DNA of 64,000 bases from Edolisoma coerulescens (lineage: Eukaryota; Chordata; Aves; Passeriformes; Campephagidae). Numbering within the stretch: the first letter of the stretch is position 1; each line of letters begins with the position of its first letter. Location: positions 314,215 through 378,214 of the forward strand of contig VWZW01004130.1 in the NCBI GenBank assembly GCA_013397115.1, read 5' to 3'. The notes beneath the pieces are model-generated. The model was not told the origin of the DNA. It saw only the letters and a program-made list of their open reading frames with translations, and made no database searches. Both the position numbers and the translations under genes were made by a program. Positions 12,956 through 25,396 of this stretch are shown in pieces.

Positions 12956-13770
12956 CTACATGCTCTTTTCTATTCTTTCACTGCTAAAAGTGGGTGGTGA
13001 AATTAACTCTATGCTATTTATTGACTTTTTCCCTGACATAGACTGGATGATATCTTGTGTGTTGTGTAGAGAAATATCTGGAAAATGAATGGTGCTGACT
13101 GTAACTTCCTGGGCAGAGCTGTGGGATGTAAGGCAGGTTTGCATCTGTGCCACATTAAGGCTGCATTCTGAAATTAGAGTTTGCATCGTCTGATGCATGG
13201 CAGTACTCTGAGTATGGGGCCAGAATTCCTTGGACCAGAATCAGATGTGAACATGAAGCCTGACATAGTTCAGTACCCCTGATGAATGGGTACTAAAGTG
13301 GTTTCCAGGAGCACACAAGCATGCTTGTTTTTCCCAGTGGCAGAACCCAGATGGATCAGCCAGTATATTAAGTTGGATCTGTTTGTGTATTAACTTACAC
13401 ACAGATAAAAGTGGAACAGAGGTATTCAGTGACTGAAAGATTTGAGAGGTCTGCAAATTTGTTCAATTTTTTTCAACCTCATTTAGCCTACTGCAAATTA
13501 TTTGTTTCTAGAAATTTTATCCCTCTTAATTTCAGAGTATACTGCAAATCATTGACAGAATTGGCATAAGTGGGAGAGGTCTCCTGGCAATCATCTATAA
13601 GTCCTTACTTGTTGAAATTTCATTTTTCCATAATGCATTTATTTTCATTTTCAGCTTTAAATCACAGGGTCCTTACCCCAAAAAACCCTGATGCCTCAGG
13701 TTTTAACTTTTATATTTTTCAAATCCTGTATTGCCTAATGTGTAAGTCTGAAGTTTCTTCTGTTCTCTCA
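12956..13770. other. single-copy DNA, no gene seen
   Basis: Only short chance frames on both strands; no recognisable repeat. Confidence 0.55.
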
Positions 13771-14095
13771 TGCTAGTTACGCATAACAAAGCCTTTCCAA
13801 GCTTGCTCTTCGAGGACACCCAGAATATCCTAGGCCCAAAATGTGTAAACCAAAATCTTAGAAGGGGGATAAGCTTGGGGAAGTTCCATCATTAACTGGG
13901 GTTGCAATTGGAGAATTAACGTTGATATGCAAATAGTCCAAACTTATAAAAGCATGAATCGTGACCTGTCATCCATCTCGGGTATAGCCTCTGGCCTGCC
14001 CAGGGTGTACCTTTGAAGGCCTTTCAAAGAAATATCTACCTTTATTCCATTATTCCTGTCTCGTCTCTGTTTTTAGGTGGCCATCTCAGGCATCA
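13771..14095 (+). mobile_element. probable LTR fragment of an endogenous retrovirus
   Basis: The segment has LTR-like architecture on the plus strand: an ATGCAAAT octamer near 13927, TATAAAA (13945-13951), a CpG-containing leader, and a U5-like end with TCTCGTCTCTG followed by a run of T and AGGTGGCC. It stands out in base use from its A+T-rich flanks. Proposed ends are TG at 13771 and CA at 14095, but no target-site duplication was found and no clear AATAAA is present, so it may be truncated and the limits are approximate. A gamma-like (ERV1) origin is an inference from general resemblance. Confidence 0.5.
13945..13951 (+). promoter_or_regulatory. TATA box of the LTR-like segment
   Basis: TATAAAA about 18 bp downstream of an ATGCAAAT octamer, a common U3 arrangement. 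Confidence 0.4.
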
Positions 14096-16687
14096 AACCC
14101 TGTTGGTGTCTCCATACAAAACAGCGTCACCTCCTTTGAAACTTTTCAGTTGCCTTTGTTCTACTTAAAATAGATGAAGCCAGTTTAAACATATGTTCCT
14201 AGATGTAAAATTATAGTGCTTTTTTATAATTGGAGGGTTTTGCTTGAAGTAGTGTTTGACATACTTCTGTGACCAGCATGCATTATGAGGCATACGGAAC
14301 TTGGCTGGCCAGAGAACAGCACTCTTGTGGGTTTTTAAGTCCTTTGAATGAAGAAACAAAACCTATAAAATATCGATAAAGCTATCCAATCTAGTCAAGG
14401 GATGACCAGACATAAAGACAATCTCCCATCAAGAGTGCCATGGCAACATTACTGTAGGCCTGTCCAAGCCTCGTAAAGGTTCTGCTGTTCTTCCCTTTCA
14501 GTAGTGCTGGAAACAGCTCATCTTCTCAAATACTTACAAATTTCTAATATTTATTTTCCTTTTCTTTTTTCTCCATAAGAGAGAAATCAAAGACAAATGT
14601 GAAGAGGATTCTTTAGAACTGGAATTCTCCTATCTACAGTAGGCTTAGTTGTACAACAGCTGATAGAAAAAGAAAAGCACAAATAACAAATTCAGACTTA
14701 AAGCTTTGTCTCTGTAGATTGGCTTTTCCTACCAGCTCTATCAACTAGCAATGCAAAGACATGGAAATACCATGCTTTGTACAGAGTTCATGAAAGTAGT
14801 TTCAAGGATTACGATTACGTTTTACATTAAAAACTCAGGAAAATTCATATTAATGTTTTCCTTGTTCAGCCTTTATATTTTGCATTTACAGGATACTATA
14901 AAACTTGAGTACTGAGGGGTTTTGAAGGCAGTGGATGAAGTCTACACACCTACTCATAAAACCTTTCCTGTATATATTTCTTGTAAACATATAGTTCCTG
15001 GTAATTTTTTGTACTTCCTAACCTACTGCACTTCTCTGGATAACATACATAAACACATACGTCGACGGCCTCTACCTCAGTCTCTTTGATAGTCATCCAG
15101 ACATGAGGACTTCAATTCCTCAACCTAAAGGTCGAATGGGAACTTTTCTCTGTCTATAATTTATTTCTGTGGTTTCCTTGGTAGACTGCTTCATGGATAC
15201 GTTCAAGTGCATCTGGTTTCACCTAACCTTTGTTTTATCTCTATAAATAATATTACTCTCCTTGTCTTTCTTCCACCCTTTACTTTTTTCCCCTATTCTA
15301 CACATGTGAATTTTATTAAATCTTCAAACTTAGATTTTTGCACCAAAATCTCATGTAAGGAAGTCTTGCACTTACAGTCCAATAGAAAGAGGGAAAAGGG
15401 AAAAGGGAAAAGGGAAAAGGGAAAAGGGAAAAGGGAAANGCTGGTCAGTATTATGAATCAATTTGTTGTGAATAAAACGAGCTCAAACAGAGCTTTCTTC
15501 ATACCTGTTCTGTAAACTCCCCATTCATATACAAGACAGTAAAACAGGAAGCTAGACTTAAATCTTTAGACATTACAGTTTTTATCTACAGTACTTCCAT
15601 GTTTGTGCTTCTTCCAATAACTCCAGAGGATGGATGAATCAAGTTATGAAGACAGATTTTGAAAAAAACCCAGGTATAGCAGATCCTTCACAGATGCTTC
15701 TCAATCATTGCTTCTTCCTTTCTTTTTTCCATTAGAAAAATAATTTAAATTAAACAGATTATATGCAGCACAGTGTTTCCATGTGAGCCTTGAACACTTT
15801 GTTCAAGAGCTAGGAGGCCAGCCAACTGCTTTAGTTCCTTAAAGAATAACAGATGTGTCCTTCCAAGTCTCATGCTAATGGAATTTAGGCTGTGGTTAGG
15901 AATTTAAAAATACTCTCAGTTGTCTGCAGACTCTGTTTCAACCCTGTTCTTTTGGTTAGCTGGTTTCAGGCTTCTCTTTCCGCATCTTTCAGAAACATTG
16001 CATGAAACGTCAAGTTGAGCCAAAGCCACTAATATTTTATGTTCACTGACTGAAAACAAACAGTTAAAAGTAAAAATCTATGGGGTTCAGATATGTGTGA
16101 TACTGTTTCTACCAGTCTGACTTTGTGACTACTATATTTAGTAAATACTGAGTAAAATGCTCTCTTTGTGTATATACAGTAAAAAAATCTTTGTTTCTTA
16201 CTATCAGCATATGCTTCCTATCTTTATTTTTGGCTCCAAATATTAACCGTACTTTTGCAAGAGTGAAGCAAAAGATTTGGTGCAACCATCCTTAAGCAAA
16301 AGATGTCAAGAAAATGAAATGACAAATGGGCCAAATCCATTGCATTTCAGTGCACATTTTACAAGTTGTGAAGGCCCTAGGATCATGGGAAAAACCTGTA
16401 GGAGTTAGGAGGGGAAGCTACAGGGTTTTTTCTCCATCAGGAATACAGCGACAGTGCAAGAGAAAATGCTCTTCTAGTGTCAAAGCTCTTACTTCAGTTT
16501 TCTGCACTTCAGCTGTGAATGATGCTTATTATGATCTGACTGTTGCTTTCCTCTTTGTATTGTGTCTCTCTGGATTTGACACTTACAGAGAAAGATCCTG
16601 AAGGTAGTAGTAATGCAAGTTGCAGTGCTGAGGGATCTGGCTGTTTCATTTCACCATTTACTGTGAGAAGTGTGAAGAGATAATGGA
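14096..16687. other. single-copy DNA with one simple repeat, no gene seen
   Basis: No gene recognised. The only notable object is the heptamer array at 15387-15439. Confidence 0.55.
15387..15439. repeat. (GGGAAAA)n array ending in an ambiguous base
   Basis: About seven copies of a 7-bp purine unit run up to a single N at 15439, after which unique sequence begins abruptly. The N probably marks unresolved array length in the assembly. Confidence 0.85.
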
Positions 16688-17385
16688 TTGAGAGCTTCCC
16701 TGAAGAGAAGGGCTTGGGGGTGCTGGTGGATGAGAGGCTGGACATGACCCAGCCATGTGCACTCACAGCCCAGAAAGCCAAACATGTCCTGGGCTGCATC
16801 CAAAGTAGCATGGGCAGCAGGACCAGGGAGGGGATTCTGCCCCTCTGCTCTGCTCTAGTGAGACCCCACCTGCAGTGCTGCATCCAGCTCTGGGGTCCCA
16901 GCACAGGAAGGACATGGACCTGTTGGAACAAGTCCAGAGGAGGGCCACCAGCATGATTAGAGGGCTGGACCACCGCTCCTTTGAGAAAAGGCTGAGAGAG
17001 TTGGGGTTGTTCAGCCAGGACAAGAGAAGGCACCAGAAGAACTCAGACCAGACTTGTCCCTGTAGGGACCTACAAGAAAGCAGGAGAGGGACTTTGCACA
17101 ATGGCCTGAAGTGACAGGACAATGGGGAATGGCTTCACATTGAGAGTGGTTAGGGTTAGATTAGAAATTAGGAAGAAATTCTTTACTCTGAGGGGTGCAA
17201 GGCACTGGAACAGAGTGCCCAGACAAGTTGTGGATGTCCCATCCCTGGAAGTGTTCAAGGCCAGGCTGGATGGGGCTTTGAGCAACTTGGTCTAATGAAA
17301 AGTATACAGGGGTCCATGGAAGGGGGCTTGGAACTAGATTATCTTTACATCCCTTCCAACCCAAACCATTCTGTGATTCCATGAT
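16688..17385 (+). mobile_element. CR1 LINE, 5'-truncated 3' end
   Basis: Typical avian CR1 tail in sense orientation: the C-terminal part of the ORF2 reverse-transcriptase polyprotein, then the 3' untranslated region ending TCCCTTCCAACCCAAACC and ATTCTGTGATTCCATGAT, the short 3' repeat used instead of poly(A). The start near 16688 is the truncation point. There is an internal deletion or rearrangement around 17030-17060 and at least one frameshift, so the copy is dead. It belongs to a different subfamily from the copy at 25.4-26.2 kb. Confidence 0.95.
16714..17114 (+). pseudogene. CR1 ORF2 C-terminal remnant, frameshifted
   Basis: The first frame (16714-16956) reads LGVLVDERLDMTQ, then the conserved LVRPHLQCCIQLWGP. 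A frameshift near 16890-16920 moves the match to the next frame, which reads DLLEQVQRRATSMIRGLDH and RLRELGLFSQDKRR up to 17114. These are the tail motifs beyond the reverse-transcriptase core of CR1 ORF2; the catalytic core and endonuclease are absent. Frames on the opposite strand here (up to 174 codons) are antisense shadows of this element. Confidence 0.9.
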
Positions 17386-17775
17386 ATGACGGATGAGGTT
17401 ACATTTGCCCTTTGCATGAGGCAGGACAAAGAAGTGATGCAACTTTTTTCTCAACTTGTAAGGGCAGGACAAACTCTGTCCTCCTCAGCTGCTAGGAGCC
17501 AAGGAAGAGGGCTGATGGGAAGAGAGATTATTGATGGTTTTCAAAGAAGGAGGGAAGCATATGAGAGATTTTGGTTCAAGGATATTTAACTGAAAATGAT
17601 GCTAAGTGGCATGACGAAAGGATTAGAAGTGGAAGGAGCAGCTGGAGATGATGTATTTCTTCAATATTTCGACTTTACTTCCTTATCTCAGAATTGCTAT
17701 TTCCTGAAAATTATCCCTTCAGAAATACCCCACCTCCCCAACCACTCATCCTGACAGAATTCTTCCAAGCCAGCA

Positions 17776-18210
17776 TTCACACTTGATTTCCCTTGTTTAT
17801 TTCTTATTCTGTCTGCCACTCATAATATCTTCTTCTTTTCTCTTTCCAGAAATCCCAGTGTTTCATTTCTTTGTTCTCAGTTTGTACACTTCCCTTCACA
17901 AAAACATTCACAGTCCTTTTCCATTCAATGTACTTTGCATTTCTCTTCAGCTCTGTTTCCTATACTTCTTTCTCTCTGTTGTTGTCTACACTGAGTTCTG
18001 CCCCCACCCTACACCCCCTCACCTCAGCCTTTACCACTCAAAGGTTTTCCCAGTTTTTTCTTTTCTCCACAAGCTTCTCTCCTATGTTCAATTTATCACC
18101 TGGAAACTCCTTCATTGCCTCTCTCATGTCTCATTCAAACAATTCTTCTTTGGGCCTGTAATTACCCCCTTTATTTTTTTTCCTTTTTATTTTGTTTTCT
18201 TCTGATATTT
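17776..18210. repeat. long pyrimidine-rich, strand-asymmetric stretch
   Basis: About 430 bases dominated by C and T on the plus strand. The composition produces a long hydrophobic frame (17783-18205) rich in Phe, Leu and Ser, best explained as low complexity and not as a membrane protein. Confidence 0.7.
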
Positions 18211-20911
18211 TCAGAAGAAGAAGATGAAATTTCCTAGACTTTTGATAGCCAGAAACATAAATTTCAAACTCTTTTCTGGTGATTTTGAATGCTGTTCCCC
18301 AATAATGCAATACTTAACACGCATCAGGCATCACATCATAATGGATAGCCACATACACATTATCATCATTAACGAAAGGCAAATGGTACTCTGTAAATAC
18401 CACCTTGGCAACACACCTTCATCATCTTTCAAATCATCTGTAGCAGAATGGTTTGTCTGTGGCATTTAACTTCCTTAATTTTATTCAGAATGGTGAGTGA
18501 AAGCTTTTAAGCAGCAGGAGGTCATAGTTTATATGACAGAATGCTGGAGAATATTCATGTAGTCATGATTTTATTCCTGAGCAGCATTTTTCCTCTGGTC
18601 AGGAATACAAAAGCAGTGAAATCTATCATCTACTTCAACTAGGACAAGAATTTTGCCACCGATTCTGAGGTCCAAGATCCTGTCCAAAACTGAGTATTTC
18701 ACAGCCTCTTCTATCTGAGCTTGAGTTTCATTTCCTCTCACTTTTTTTTCCTTTTTAGGACACTCCTAATCTCCAAGCACATTTTTTCTTCTCCTGCTTT
18801 GCAGCTTATTTTCAAAGCACAGCTCTGCATTATGTGAAAATCAGAGGCAGTATTGCAGAGTAGAAAGAAGTTCCAATAAAGCACAGATATTATATCCACA
18901 TCAAGGTGATGAACCTGTGCTCAACTCTTTATAAAAATGAGCATAACAGATATGCCAAAAAGTACAAAGGTTTTTGAGATATGGTATTTTTTGCTCAAAA
19001 TGCTTTACATGCTAGTTTGTCTGAGCAGAGCTCAGCTTCCACAGCAGCACAAGAAAATAAGCAAGAACGGGAACCTTTGATTAGGGATATTTTACTCTCT
19101 GAAGTGTGATATTGCAGAGTGTGGGTGTTCCTGAAATTCTGTTAGTAGGCTAAAGACAGTTTTCAATTTGAAGAGATAAAAAAGAGATGTATAAAATGTA
19201 AAAATGAGGGAGACTTGGTTTATTGGACGGGTCTTGTGGAGAAGTATACCTGGAGATCTAACACAAGGTTTCTCAGAGGCTAGATTTTGGTTCTAAATGA
19301 TCTGATTGCACAGTAAGCTCTCCAAGAAAAATTCCACACTTCTACTAGAGATGTTAAGGTGTGACTACAGCTCTGGGTGCAAAGTGCCCTTATGTGCTCA
19401 TAATCTTAAACAGGTAACCAATAATAACAATCATCTCCCTGGTTTCAGTGTTTGTTTCGAGAGCCATCTTGAGACACACTGTGGAATGTAAGAACCAAAT
19501 TTAGTTCTGTTTACTTCTTCATGCATCATTAGTGAGCAAAATAATTTCATTTGAGCATTTTTTCTTCTTTAACTTTTTGAACCTCTTTATTGCTCTATCC
19601 CCTCTCTTTTTTCAAAGCTTCACAGTGGGAAAAAGCCATTGGCCAGATTCATTTCTGCATAACTACAGAGATCAAACTGGGCTGTGAACTGTCTTCCACC
19701 CAGACTTCTTCCAGCTTTGCTTTTCTCTGCTCTGAACCAGCAAAATTTTTCAGCCATCCATAGACATATGGCTGCTTCTACTTCTGCTCTTACTTTGTAC
19801 ATGCTGCAATCCCCAATCTTTTGAGAAGAAACAAAGTACAGAAGGCAAAAGAGATAATGATGAGCCTCACACTCCTTATTATTGCTAACAAGTGTCTTAC
19901 TTGAGCTGTGGGTTTGGTAGTAAGGGGGTACAGATGTGCTGATTTCCCTGACTCCTGGGAGTGGAGATGATGCATCCACACTTGCATGGTTGATTGAAGA
20001 GGCATCTGCTAGGCACTTCTGCTGCTGCTGAGCTGCACAGCTATGCAAGCAATGCCAAAGGAGGGGCAGCAGGAGCTTTAGTCTCTGTTTCCTCTCTTCT
20101 GCTTCCCCCTCACCAGCCTTTGCTGTCATCTTGTGTGGGACTGAACCAGCTGGCAGTGGGGGAGAAGGAACAGCTCATTACTTCAGTCAAGTATTAGCCC
20201 TACTGAAAGGGTCAATTGCAAAATGAAGGTTATTCTGATGTGTATGACATGAATCTGGGTATTATTAGCTGTTATTTTGTTATACTGCTTGTTTCTTATG
20301 AGTTCCTTTGTAAATGATGGCAATAAAACTCCATGGCAAATAACTGCTTAAAAGATTTATTTGTATGATTGCAGAATCAATAAAAAGTGTGAAATACTGT
20401 AAGGAGGGGAAGACAGTAAAATGATAGAAACCGCGAGAATCTGCTTATTTTAACTAGGCATAAAGAAATTGCCAACAATGGCCTGTATTTATATTTCTTC
20501 AGTCTATCACACCAAAACTTGCTTGTCTTGGAGGCTGGAAGCTTAAAAGAAAAAGCTATTTGGAACTGGATTCAGAGAGTTTGAACTGAGGAGAAAAGCA
20601 TCTGTGCTTTCTGCTAACACACTACGAAGGTTTACCCACCGATGTCAGGTTTCCAAATCTAGAGATGTGGGAATGTTCCATATGTTAAAATGACAACTCT
20701 TGATCACTCTCTGAAGCTATTTATATTTTTCCATTTTAATATCCTATTTATAAATAATGTTCAAAATTAGCATAAAAACTCCCCGCATTCCCCAGTCAGC
20801 AGGTAGCAGACATCTCGTGACAGCTATTTTATGAGGAATATAATTAGCAAGGCAAACTGTACAACTTCCAGTTTGATTCAACTGCTGATGCTTATTCTGA
20901 TTCATTTACAA

Positions 20912-20932
20912 TTATGCCAGTAATTGGCATAA
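20912..20932. repeat. short palindrome TTATGCCA-N5-TGGCATAA
   Basis: Perfect 8-bp arms around GTAAT, which together with the right arm forms a TAATTG homeodomain-type core. It sits in non-repetitive sequence that looks like a conserved non-coding element. Could bind a dimeric factor; not testable here. Confidence 0.5.
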
Positions 20933-23564
20933 CTGTTTAGAGGTATTTGGAAAACATCCATAAGTAGATAACCTAATTATAGATTTATCCCAGTGGCAGA
21001 TACATTGTATAATAACCACTCTCTCCATGTTTCAGGAAGTGCAAAGACAGATTCCTAAGGCAAGAAACTAGTGGAGGCTCTGGCCTGTTGGATTGTTATG
21101 GGTGGAATAGGGGAACTCAAAGGAGGTGTGACTGCCTGTCCTCTCCTGGCGCTCTATTGGATCCTAGGTGCTTGGAAAAGCAAACGCCCTACCACATCTA
21201 ATCCAAATCTAATTGTGAGACAATTATAACTTGTAATGAAAACTGGACTGTTTTATAAAGAAAGGAGTAAAATGAGATCTTCTTCCTTTCTATCTCATAA
21301 AATTTAAAGAAAAAAGAAAATAAACAAAATAACCCTTCCAGTTCTTTAAATTACACCAACTACCTGTCCCACTGCAGGTTTTGCATAACAGCTTAGAGCT
21401 ATACTCCCCTCTAGATAAATTCTCTGAATTGCTGTTTCCACCAGAAGCCATTTCTAAAAAGTCGAGCTAAATGCAGTAGCTGTCATCAGGCTATTTGAGA
21501 GGCCAATTTTCTCAACTTAGAAGCAAAGCTACAAGTGGTGACTCTAGATCCAAAGTGGCTCATCGAGGGCTGCTTTAGGACTTCCATGTCATCTCTCTCC
21601 AGGAGATATCTGTACATAAGATAATCACAAATGCATAATAATGTACCTTGCACAATTTTCCTCAGCTTATTCTGATATATCAAAAGTGCTGCCAATTTTG
21701 CAATTACTAACATGTATTTGAGTGTTCTCTCATTAAACCAGAATATTTTTTACTGTGCTAACACATTTCCATTCTTTTGCGCTTTTTCAGAGTGAATGAA
21801 CTTTGTAAAATGAAGAAAAGCATTTTCAACTTTGCCACCTTCAGAAAGAATAATTTTGCTTTCATGAGGCAGAAGAAAAACATTTGTTTTACATTGCACA
21901 GTGAACTAAAGAATGCAAGTATTGATATTTGACTTGTCTGTAACTGAAAGTCAATAGAAAACTTTAAAACTTGCTCTAACTACACTTACATTCATCATGA
22001 AGACTAAACCAAGTGTTTCCATTGCGTAGATGAAGCTATTTCTGGCTGTTACTTTTTCCCTCAACTTCATTTATTCAAGGTCAAACAGGCATAAAATAAC
22101 AATTGCCTTTATCCAAGAATATATAAATGACTAACTCTGAATTCTGGCATACTTTGTAATCTTAAGCCTGCCCCTGTTCCATAATTTCACACACAATGTA
22201 GATTACATATAGCATCAATCATATCACAGTGATCCCTAAGGACTCTAGTAACATGTAGGACAAAATCAGCTTATAAACAAGAGTTCACAAAGTGCCATGG
22301 CAAAATTTCTCTTTGATTTTAACCAAAACATAGTAAAATCCCAACTACAAATCTACATCTGGTTAATGTGTTCTTTTTTCCATGCTGAAGTTCATCACTT
22401 AGGTTTGTTGATACATCACACTTTCTCAGAAATAAACCACCAGAAAAAATTGGTCTCTGTCTTCAAGGGAATAGATTTCTGTAAAAGTTCACAGCCCCTT
22501 GCTCTATCTGTCATTATGATCTCTTAATAGGTATAGGGAATGGAATTGCAGAGATTGTTGAAACTGCAAAAACAGTTAAGGGAATTAAAAACCCCAATCT
22601 TTTCAAGATGCTAGTTATCCAGAACCATAGAGCAGGTAGGGTTAATACTGAAAATAAAGCCACCATTGGCACAGGTCTTATCTACTTTGTAATTTATAAT
22701 GCTCCTGGACTTTCAATTTCTAATCTCTACCTTGAGAGAGATAGGCAGTTTCTGCAATTTGTGTGTGCCTTTCTTTGGAAGGCTTATTTCAGCTGCTGCT
22801 GAAAAACCCACTGAAGCATAAATCTTATCCTTTTAGTCAGAAGGAAGCAGCATTGTCCCCATTGATTTATCTTCTGTTTGTTTCCTCCAGCAGTCTCCTC
22901 TGATTTAGTTCCCTGCCTTTAGGATAATATCACAAAAGTAAATTGACATGCACATTAACAAAATTTTATCTAACTGTCTTACTCCCTGCTCCATTTAAGT
23001 GTCCACAGAAATCCCTATTGAGGGGCTCAGCACCAGGAGTCATCTTGCTCCAATTTCACCATTACTATGTCTACCTGGTCATAATGTGTGTATTTTTTCC
23101 TCATAAATTAGACAGACTTTAATTCCCTATGACTAGTCTATGCTGGACACAGTTTTTCAGCTTAGAGTCCTGTCTAGTAATATAGTTGATAAGCAATATC
23201 TTTGCACACCACCAAATTTTAGAAAGAAGTGTGTAATGCAATGTTACCAGTGAGAACTTGTATTTGCATTTTATAAAACCAGCTAAAGGGAACACTCAGG
23301 AACATCATGAAAATTGCAAAGAAAGAAAACATGCTCTTCACTTATAAAAAGATTAAACCAAGCAGTTAAGGGTTATACCTGTCTCTCTGCCCCAAAGAGG
23401 CTGCTGATCTAAATGCAATAATCTTTTCTATTATTACTTTACTATTACTTTATATTTCAAGCTATATTTTATCCTGTTATGGAATGTCAGTTATTATACC
23501 ACAGATCTTTCATATTCTAATGAATTTCATTCTGTCTTGGGAATTTTGTTCTAAAAATTGGCAT

Positions 23565-23593
23565 TCTCTTTTTCTCTCTTTCTTTTTTTTTTN
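23565..23593. repeat. T/C-rich tract ending in an ambiguous base
   Basis: A CT-rich then poly-T run ends at a single N (23593). Like the N at 15439 it lies at the edge of a one-sided low-complexity tract, suggesting an assembly join of uncertain length. Confidence 0.8.
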
Positions 23594-25396
23594 AAATTAC
23601 AATGCAAAAGAGTCTCGTTTAGGAGTTTACCCATGAGACATATAAATGCAGCTGTCTCTTCTAGTGAATACCTAATTCTTCAGGAGAGATTTTTGTTCCA
23701 AAAAATGGTTTATATTGAAGAAAATAAGTGATTTAGACTCAATAGTCTTATGTCTTTTATTGTCTCTCTTTTGCTTTTTCCTACAACTGCAGTACAATCC
23801 TGAAGGTAAATGTGAGATATCCATAAAAGTAAACTTGGCAGTCATTTCTAATTTCTGGCTTCTGTAAAATAACTTGTGGAAGAAAACTAGAGTGGAACCA
23901 GAGCTGGTGGAGCTGATAGATGCAGTACAGTGCCCTGGCAAAGTAATGTAAAAGCTTAGATGCTTCATAGGTTTGGCAAGAAGAATTAGCTTTGTAGATA
24001 ATTAATGGAAATATATTTAACATATCTGCTAAAGTCACTGTTTAGTTTTCCCTTCCCTTCTCTATAGTCAACACTTTGCAGTACTTGCAACAGGTAACCA
24101 TGGAAGCAAGACAAAAGCTAGAAGAGGCTAATGTTAGGAGTCCCCAGCTCAGGCAATATGCTTCAGTGGTCCTGATTTCCTTAAAATAACTTTGTGTAGT
24201 GCTTTGGAACTTACTTCTTTGCAGATACAGTTAGCAGAGAGTTACAGGTCCAAAAGAACAGAAGATACATAGTAACAGTTGTGGCTTTGCCCAGGACTCC
24301 ATAGGCCAAATTGTGCTTGCACCTATCCTGATAAAGATAGATGTGTTGAGGCTAAATCAGACTAAATAACAAAACCGAAGTAATTGGTTATGTACTCTCT
24401 TTCTTCAGAACTGAAAACAAAATCATTTACTTGCTTTCAATGAAATCATATTCTTTAAAGTTAATGCTTTGGGGTTTTTTGGTGAATGTGTGCACTACTT
24501 GCTCTCTACTAAAGAAAAAAAGATCACAACAGAAGCAAAATCATAACAGGGAAGGTCAAAAGGAGTGCTGATAGATAAAGGTTTTCCTCAGTGAGAACAG
24601 TTTTTACTGGAATACAGCAGTTTGACAAACCCTAATCTTTTCATGTAAATGTGTCATTTTAAACAAACCCTCATTGCAAACTCTGTGTAGCTAGAGGGCA
24701 AAAGTTGAGAAGAATAAAAAACAGTTTCACAAACATACTATCAGGAAAATGCTAAGGAAATGTCCTGAAGGTATTGAAGAATTATATGCAAATCCCCCAC
24801 TGTTTTGGATCGATGAGGAGTAGTTAATCCTTCTCAGTCTCTCCTTTTGAAGCTGTTTTTCATTATTTATTGCTCCCAATAAAGAAACTAAAGCTGTAAC
24901 CTGTGCACTAGGGCACTCAATGGGGAAGAGAAGTGTCAGCCCTGAGTCAGTCAGAAATGGAAACTGACACATGATCTCCTATGGATCGGGTGAATATTTT
25001 ATCCACAATGTCATGGTGGGTTATCTTTGGTGGTTTTGTTTTCCATCTTACTTTCCCTGATGAAGAATCAAGGAAATGTCCTGGCTTTATTCCAGTGAAG
25101 AATAAAAAAACTTTTTTTAAACTATTTATTTCTGAACTATAGATCTTGTTTTCTAGGTTTCTAAAATCAAAAGGGGATAAGATCTGAAAATGCAGCAGAG
25201 AGCAGACAAAAGTCTTGTACTACAGATAGGTCAAAGCAAAGATAAAGAAGCTGAAGAATAGATTGTGTCTTTGGCAGGAAAACCATTAATTTCTGTTTCA
25301 AGTCATCTTCTGTTAATATTTGGACACTTTCAAGCAGTCAGGTTCCTGCTTATTTACACTGGAGAGTATTAAACATTTTCTAATATCCAAATATCT

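Larger units (their letters stand above)
17386..25396. other. single-copy DNA, no gene seen
   Basis: Eight kilobases without a recognisable gene or interspersed repeat. It contains a pyrimidine-rich stretch (17776-18210), a possible conserved non-coding block (about 20700-20960) and an ambiguous base at 23593. A 169-codon minus-strand frame at 19620-20129 has no domain signature. Confidence 0.5.

Noticed and set aside
16509..17033. 174-codon minus-strand open frame
   Set aside because: Mostly antisense to the CR1 ORF2 tail.
17783..18205. 140-codon hydrophobic plus-strand frame resembling a membrane protein
   Set aside because: Produced by pyrimidine-rich low-complexity DNA.
19620..20129. 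169-codon minus-strand open frame
   Set aside because: No recognisable family or motif; composition is not protein-like throughout and no promoter or splice evidence is visible.
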